The notes under the pieces are model-generated. The model did not search any database. It was not told the origin of the DNA and saw only the letters and a program-made list of their open reading frames with translations. The position numbers and the translations under genes are program-made. A stretch of DNA of 64,000 bases from Hanleya hanleyi (Eukaryota; Mollusca; Polyplacophora; Lepidopleurida; Hanleyidae): assembly GCA_036873755.1 (NCBI GenBank), contig JAVTVY010025305.1, positions 41,067-105,066 of the forward strand. The letters are read 5' to 3'. Shown one piece after another: positions 59,369 to 64,000 of this stretch (the first letter of the stretch is position 1; each line of letters begins with the position of its first letter).

Positions 59369-60840
59369 CTACCTCACTGTTTCCATGTCTGTTTCACACA
59401 ATCCTTCACAAGGATCTGGATTCCTACGGCCAAAGGCTGAAACTGCACCTGCTTTTCTCGCATCGCAATGTTACGATCGTGTATCTCACACAAGTGGTCT
59501 CGTGCAAAGCTGATGGCTTTTGCTAGTTTCTTCTCAAGTTGTCTGGCATAATCGTTTACACTGAGGGACTGGTTCTCAGTTGTAGTTGGGAACATCATTT
59601 CGATTGGTAACCGAGCCTCTCTGCCTCGATGTAAGAAGTTCGGTGTGAAACCGGTTGCTGAATGTACAGTGGGCTAAAGACAGGAATAGTAGCATTTCTA
59701 CCCACTTGCTGTTGTGGTCAGTGTATGACTTCAGCATTGTCGTAAGGGTACAGTTCCTCCTTCCTATAGCTCCGTTAGTTGTTGGATAATAAGAAAGTGT
59801 GGTGCCCCGTTAATATGAAGCGCTCTGCAGACCTCTCTGACCAGTTCACTTGTGAAATTCGTTCCTCGGTCACTCAAATCATCAAAGGGATAACGCCTTG
59901 TTTACAGCAGTACTGCTTTACCAGAACTTCGGCGGTCTATTTAGCAGTGAGTGAACGTAAAGTAAATGCTTGCGCACGTTTGGAGAAGTCATTCATCACA
60001 CAGATGGCGTATCTATAACCCACCCTTGAACGTGGTAGTGGATCTATGCAGTCTATACACAGTTTCTCATCGGGAGCAGTCGGTCGCCATGGCTCAGTGG
60101 CACTTTCTGAACACTTCTCTTGCAGGTTACAAATGATTCACATGACCTTATCCAGTTTCCGCAATCCCTTTTCATACCGATCCAAAAGAATTTTCTTCTG
60201 AGACTTGCCAGAGTGTTCTGTATACCCCGATATCCTGCTAGTTCGTGGATGTGCATCAGTTCAAGTATGTTCCTCCTGAATTGTTCTGGAACAGTCAGCC
60301 GAAGGGTGTCTTCCTTGTTATCGTACTCTATTCTGCACCTTGAAAAAAACATTCCAATATAAACGAAGACGGGGATCCTCAACAGGTAAGTTTTCTAATG
60401 GACACATCTGTCCTTTGTTAATCCAGTGGATGACTTCACACAGTAGGTCGCCGTCATGTTGTGCTAGCTGCATCTCCTCTTTCAATACATAGGAGAGCCA
60501 GGATACGTCACTGGGACGTACAGAATTTATCTCCAGGTAAGTATTCTTCTTGCCGTTAGAACAGTTCTCGTGTGGCGGATATCGGGACAGAGCATCAGTG
60601 ACCCTATTCGATACTCCGGGGGGATGGCGTACGTCAAAATCGAAGCTGGCCAGGGCTTCTACATATCTCGCCAATACAGCTGTCTGTTTTTATGTACCCG
60701 TCATCAAGAAGGTCAGTGCTCGACAATCTGTTCGTAAGGCGAACTTCCTGCCCAAAAGAAAGTGTCGGTACTTCTGAACAAAGTATACCATGGCCACAGA
60801 TTCCTATCTGTGGGCCGGGTAATTCTGTTTAGCGTCGCTC
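59369..60840 (-). pseudogene. Ty3/gypsy pol remnant: RNase H end, integrase zinc finger and core
   Basis: From high to low coordinates: RNase H end (VYFVQKYRHFLLGRKFALRT, then DVRHPPGVSNRVTDALSRYP near 60635-60575), integrase zinc-binding region (HIHELAGYRGIQNTLASLRR, with an altered Cys pair RSCESFVTCKR), and integrase core fragments (YAICVMNDFSKRAQAF and DRGTNFTSELVREVCRAL). Stops and frameshifts interrupt the core at about 59940 and 59890. The gag, protease, RT and both LTRs are not found. The 60840 side looks truncated. Inactive. Confidence 0.8.
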
Positions 60841-61740
60841 AACTGTCCGTGTTCCGCTTTTTTATGTTCAAACCCAATCCTAATTTTACATGCATCCATT
60901 AACCCACCATGCCTAATGACTCCAGGACATTTGCCCCACTGGACATGCCAGGCAGGCCCCGAGCCGCTGAGAAGCCATATTAGCCCCTCTAGACCTGTTT
61001 GATAAGGGTTTTTCCTATTTTAGGGGTAAAGTCCGCGTTTCCTGATTTTGTATGTTCAAACCTAATCCTAATTTTACATGCACCCACCCATGACTTGATC
61101 GCCCTGCAGGATCGCTTCACTTTGACTCCCACGGCTCATTTGGACCAATAGTGGCCCACCTCGCCCCCAAAACGGCCATTGTCATGCCCCTTTTTTACTG
61201 CGCATGCGCAGAATGACGTCAGTTCCACGTCACACCCATCCAGTCGGATGCTCCCTCACGAGTGCTTGACATTGATACTTCTCTCGGCCCAATCAGACCA
61301 CTAGGGGCTCATCTAACCTCCAAAATGTCCACCTCGATCTGCCTGCCCAGTGCGCATGCGCACAGTCACTTTTTCGAAAAATTTCAACGCATGGCCTCGA
61401 GACCCCTACCATCGTGTTCTACGTGGTGGGACGAAAAAAAAACAAGATGCTACACTCCATACCGCAAATGGCCATGTGTAGGTTCCCAATTGGGCATATC
61501 CGCAAATGTTCAAATCACGGGAGATCACCCGGAATTCCGCCCACAGAGGTTTCGCCTAGTCAGAGTTGTCTTCCTTGGCTCCAGATAGCAGCACGATCGA
61601 CGCCAAAAAAAGGATTTCGTACAGCATGCGCCGCCATTTCTGTGATCGCACTGATCATAAGACTCGTAATAATAACATCGTAGAACACCTATAGGTTATC
61701 TTTATTACTATAAGTCTTACTTCCCATGTATTCATGTATT
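60841..61740. other. GC-richer unassigned region with a short internal duplication
   Basis: GTTCAAACCCAATCCTAATT near 60868 recurs as GTTCAAACCTAATCCTAATT near 61051, followed by TTACATGCA in both. CGCATGCGCA words occur near 61202 and 61353. The short frames have no domain. Confidence 0.45.
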
Positions 61741-61958
61741 TGTTCGTGCCAACACGGTTTTGGGGATTTTCCTTCTCTCGCTGTATGGCTCTGTGGAGGA
61801 ACTGAGAGTACCCCACTTGCCATTTATGCTGGGCATAGTGCTGACGAACTATGGAGATATAACTCCGGGCTGTCAGGTGACCGGAAGTGACTTTGACTTC
61901 TGCGAACCATTATTAATATCGTGTAAGAGCATTTGATCCCAAATTGCTCTTTGCCCTT

Positions 61959-62138
61959 TGAGTGTACTCTATCCCATCATGCATCACTTCCGGTTCCGGT
62001 TCCGTGACCGGAAGTGACTTTTGACCCCTGCGCACCATTATTAATATCCAGTATTGTGCGCATGCGCAGGGGTCAAAGGTCACTCCCGGTCACGTGACCG
62101 GAACCGGAAGTTATGCATCATGGGATGGAGTGCACTCA
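61959..62138. repeat. 180-bp near-palindrome (CCGGAA/CACGTGA fold-back)
   Basis: The left arm AGTGTACTCTATCCCATCAT, GCATCACTTCCGGTTCCGG mirrors the right arm CCGGAACCGGAAGTTATGCA, ATCATGGGATGGAGTGCACT. The inner blocks TTTTGACCCCTGCGCA and GCGCAGGGGTCAAAGG also pair. The loop is near CATTATTAATATCCAG. A partial direct copy of the ACCATTATTAATATC part lies at 61907-61921. Confidence 0.85.
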
Positions 62139-62255
62139 GAAGTCAATTCAGGGACAAATAATCTTATATTACTACTATGGTTTTAATGAGACACACCTCA
62201 TTTTTTCGATGCTTCGCATAGATTAATGGTCATTTGATAATATCTAGAATTATAC

Positions 62256-62767
62256 GGAGAACATTAGATGAAAACCGGAGTGGTCAGCGATTACCTTAAG
62301 TGTCTGTTCTCTGATAACAAAGTGTATGGATTGAATAGATACGTTCGTTCTTGGCTAATGGCGAACAAAAATGACAGGGTCTCCCTTTATTGGTGTATTT
62401 AGTTGGGGTGTAAGATTTCGTTGTATAATTGGCATGCGCTCTTCTTGAGCTGGAACTTTTAGAATTTCATTTGACCAGAATTAGTTTTCCTGTTAAACAG
62501 TTCCAAATTTGGAGAACATTAGATAAAAACTGGAGTGGTCAGCGACTACCTTGAGTTTCTGTTCTCTGATAACAAAGTGTGTGGCTTGAATAGATACGTT
62601 CGTTCCCGGCTAATGGCGAACAAAAATGACAGGGTCTCCCTTTATTGGTGCTTTTAGTTTGGGGTGTAACATTTCGTTGTATAATTGGGATGCGCTCTTC
62701 TTGAACTGGAACTTTTAGGATTTTATTTGACCAGAAATAGTTTTCCTGTTAAACAGTTCCAAATTTG
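62256..62767. repeat. 255-bp tandem doublet
   Basis: GGAGAACATTAGAT begins at 62256 and 62511. Both units carry GGAGTGGTCAGCGA, GATACGTTCGTTC, GACAGGGTCTCCCTTTATTG and GTTAAACAGTTCCAAATTTG, with under about 10% differences by eye. Confidence 0.9.
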
Positions 62768-64000
62768 ACAGTTTCACGATTCTGTTTTTTATGAAACCAA
62801 ACATTAATGCTATAAATCGCACAAACTAAGCGGTTTTAGGGGGTACCATTGTGACAAAAATCACAATAATTCATAAGAAAGGCTAAAAAAATTTGTATTG
62901 AAATAGGAGGTTATGTGAGGATCATCCTTGTAATTACTATTTGGGGTTCTGGTGATGGTTGCTTTTGAGTTATACATGCTATCATTGTTGCACCCATAAA
63001 CTTGCTTGAGAAAGTCAAAAAGTGTTGTATTTCGGTTGAGGTATAGGTACATGAATTCGAAACCTCATAATTGTCAACCGTTAAGTGAATCTCAGTGAAA
63101 TATCAGAAATTCTATAACAAGTCAACAAGGAATGCCCATGCCTAGTATTAAGGTAATTGGGATAAATTGTCTACTCCAGTAGGCATCAGACCACTACAAA
63201 AATAGTCCCGATCCGTTGACCCCCTTTAGGCAACCTCTGCCGGAGAATTAAATTGATTTAAATATTTTTCCCTGTCTCTGTTTCGATGAATAACTGAAGG
63301 CCAGTGGTAGTTGTTTGGAGTACGATATGTGTTCGGTTTAGCTACGAGTTTGATTTCAACTCAGGGTCCAATAAGGTGTTGTTCAGAGGGACTATTTGGT
63401 GTCTGTGCACCGCTTTCTCAAAGCAGAGAAAAAGGTCAAAATGACGTCATTTATATGAGCGCGATAAAATCAAAATCTAGACCAACGCCGAGAATTTGTC
63501 AGGTTGTAGCACTTGAATTAAAGTACTTCTTGCCGAAATATGGAAGTCTAAACTTAATTAGGGAATCGACGAAATGCAATTACCTTAACATTGCCACCAA
63601 TGTAAATCATTTAGTGGTCCAAGCCGAATTGTTCTATCGTGGCTTTGGCAAAGGATAATAATGATCCAAGAGTAGACGCTTTGTATATGTGACTGACATA
63701 AGCTTGGTAACCGACGAAATTGTATGTAACAATACCAAGAAGGTCGGGAATGTGTTTGTTGGAGGGACCCCTCTCATTTTTCTCTGGAAACGCGTCGGAA
63801 TTTATCGTAAGCCTAGTACGTACGGCGTCGCAGTGGAGTTAGTGCCAGAAACTGACTTATCGGTACTCCGAAACATCTATAGGCCTAGGCCTACCGACGC
63901 AATTTTAATTCATCTTATTACCCAATTATTGTCTATCGGACATTCGGTATGATAAAACAAGTATGCATGTTGTACAGTGGGACATCACGATTTGTCACCT
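62768..64000. other. no gene recognised
   Basis: Plus-strand frames at 63311-63658 and 63689-63952 show no recognised domain. They could be chance or belong to something continuing past the window. Confidence 0.3.

Noticed and set aside
63311..63952. Two plus-strand frames near the right edge
   Set aside because: No domain, no codon pattern or splice site I can rely on.

Overview
This is a window from an animal nuclear genome: AT-rich, gene-poor and crowded with mobile elements. The one host gene I can reconstruct is a spliced transporter of the SLC22 (organic cation/anion) branch of the major facilitator superfamily on the minus strand. No bacterial or viral gene organisation is visible. 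A mollusc or another lophotrochozoan is my best guess, from the repeat style and 2A-bearing LINEs; this is inference and the taxon is not fixed by the sequence.

Host gene. Eight exons between 37497 and 12615 (minus strand) join with GT-AG introns and matching phases (0,2,2,2,1,2,0) into one open frame of 456 codons plus stop. It covers TM2 to the C-terminus of an SLC22 protein. The N-terminus (TM1 and the large extracellular loop) is not securely located. A candidate first exon at 49084-48799 ends in the right phase and would bring the total to about 552 residues. All introns are loaded with repeats.

Mobile elements. (1) A nearly full-length LINE at about 44.3-48.3 kb on the plus strand has an APE endonuclease and reverse transcriptase. 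It has a 2A-like GDVKPNPGP motif before the endonuclease, one frameshift, and a small gap in the RT domain. A 5'-truncated relative lies at 4.5-5.6 kb (minus), and a fragment of a different LINE at 41.7-42.6 kb (minus). (2) A 1.9-kb TIR transposon derivative at 49490-51367 carries a THAP domain and an acidic YQFEP protein in convergent orientation. (3) A broken Ty3/gypsy pol lies at 58.5-60.8 kb. (4) Non-autonomous elements include three TTAA-flanked piggyBac-like MITEs, one MITE with an 8-bp target duplication, a 626-bp element with roughly 140-bp inverted repeats, a family with AATAGGACAGTCC-like termini, a tRNA-derived SINE and several fold-back elements. Several are nested, and uninterrupted sister copies elsewhere in the window serve as empty sites.

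Tandem repeats: a 191-bp array (2.4-3.4 kb), a 21-bp minisatellite (23.2-23.6 kb), a roughly 500-bp array (28.5-31.7 kb), a 153-bp doublet (40.6 kb) and a 255-bp doublet (62.3 kb).

The least expected structure is a set of about nine loci, each filled with short dyad-symmetric words of 10-22 bp that are coherent within a locus and differ between loci, for example TTTTCACCCAGGTGAAAA at 43.8-44.0 kb and CTCAAGTTGAGT at 39.7 kb. I do not recognise this as a named class.
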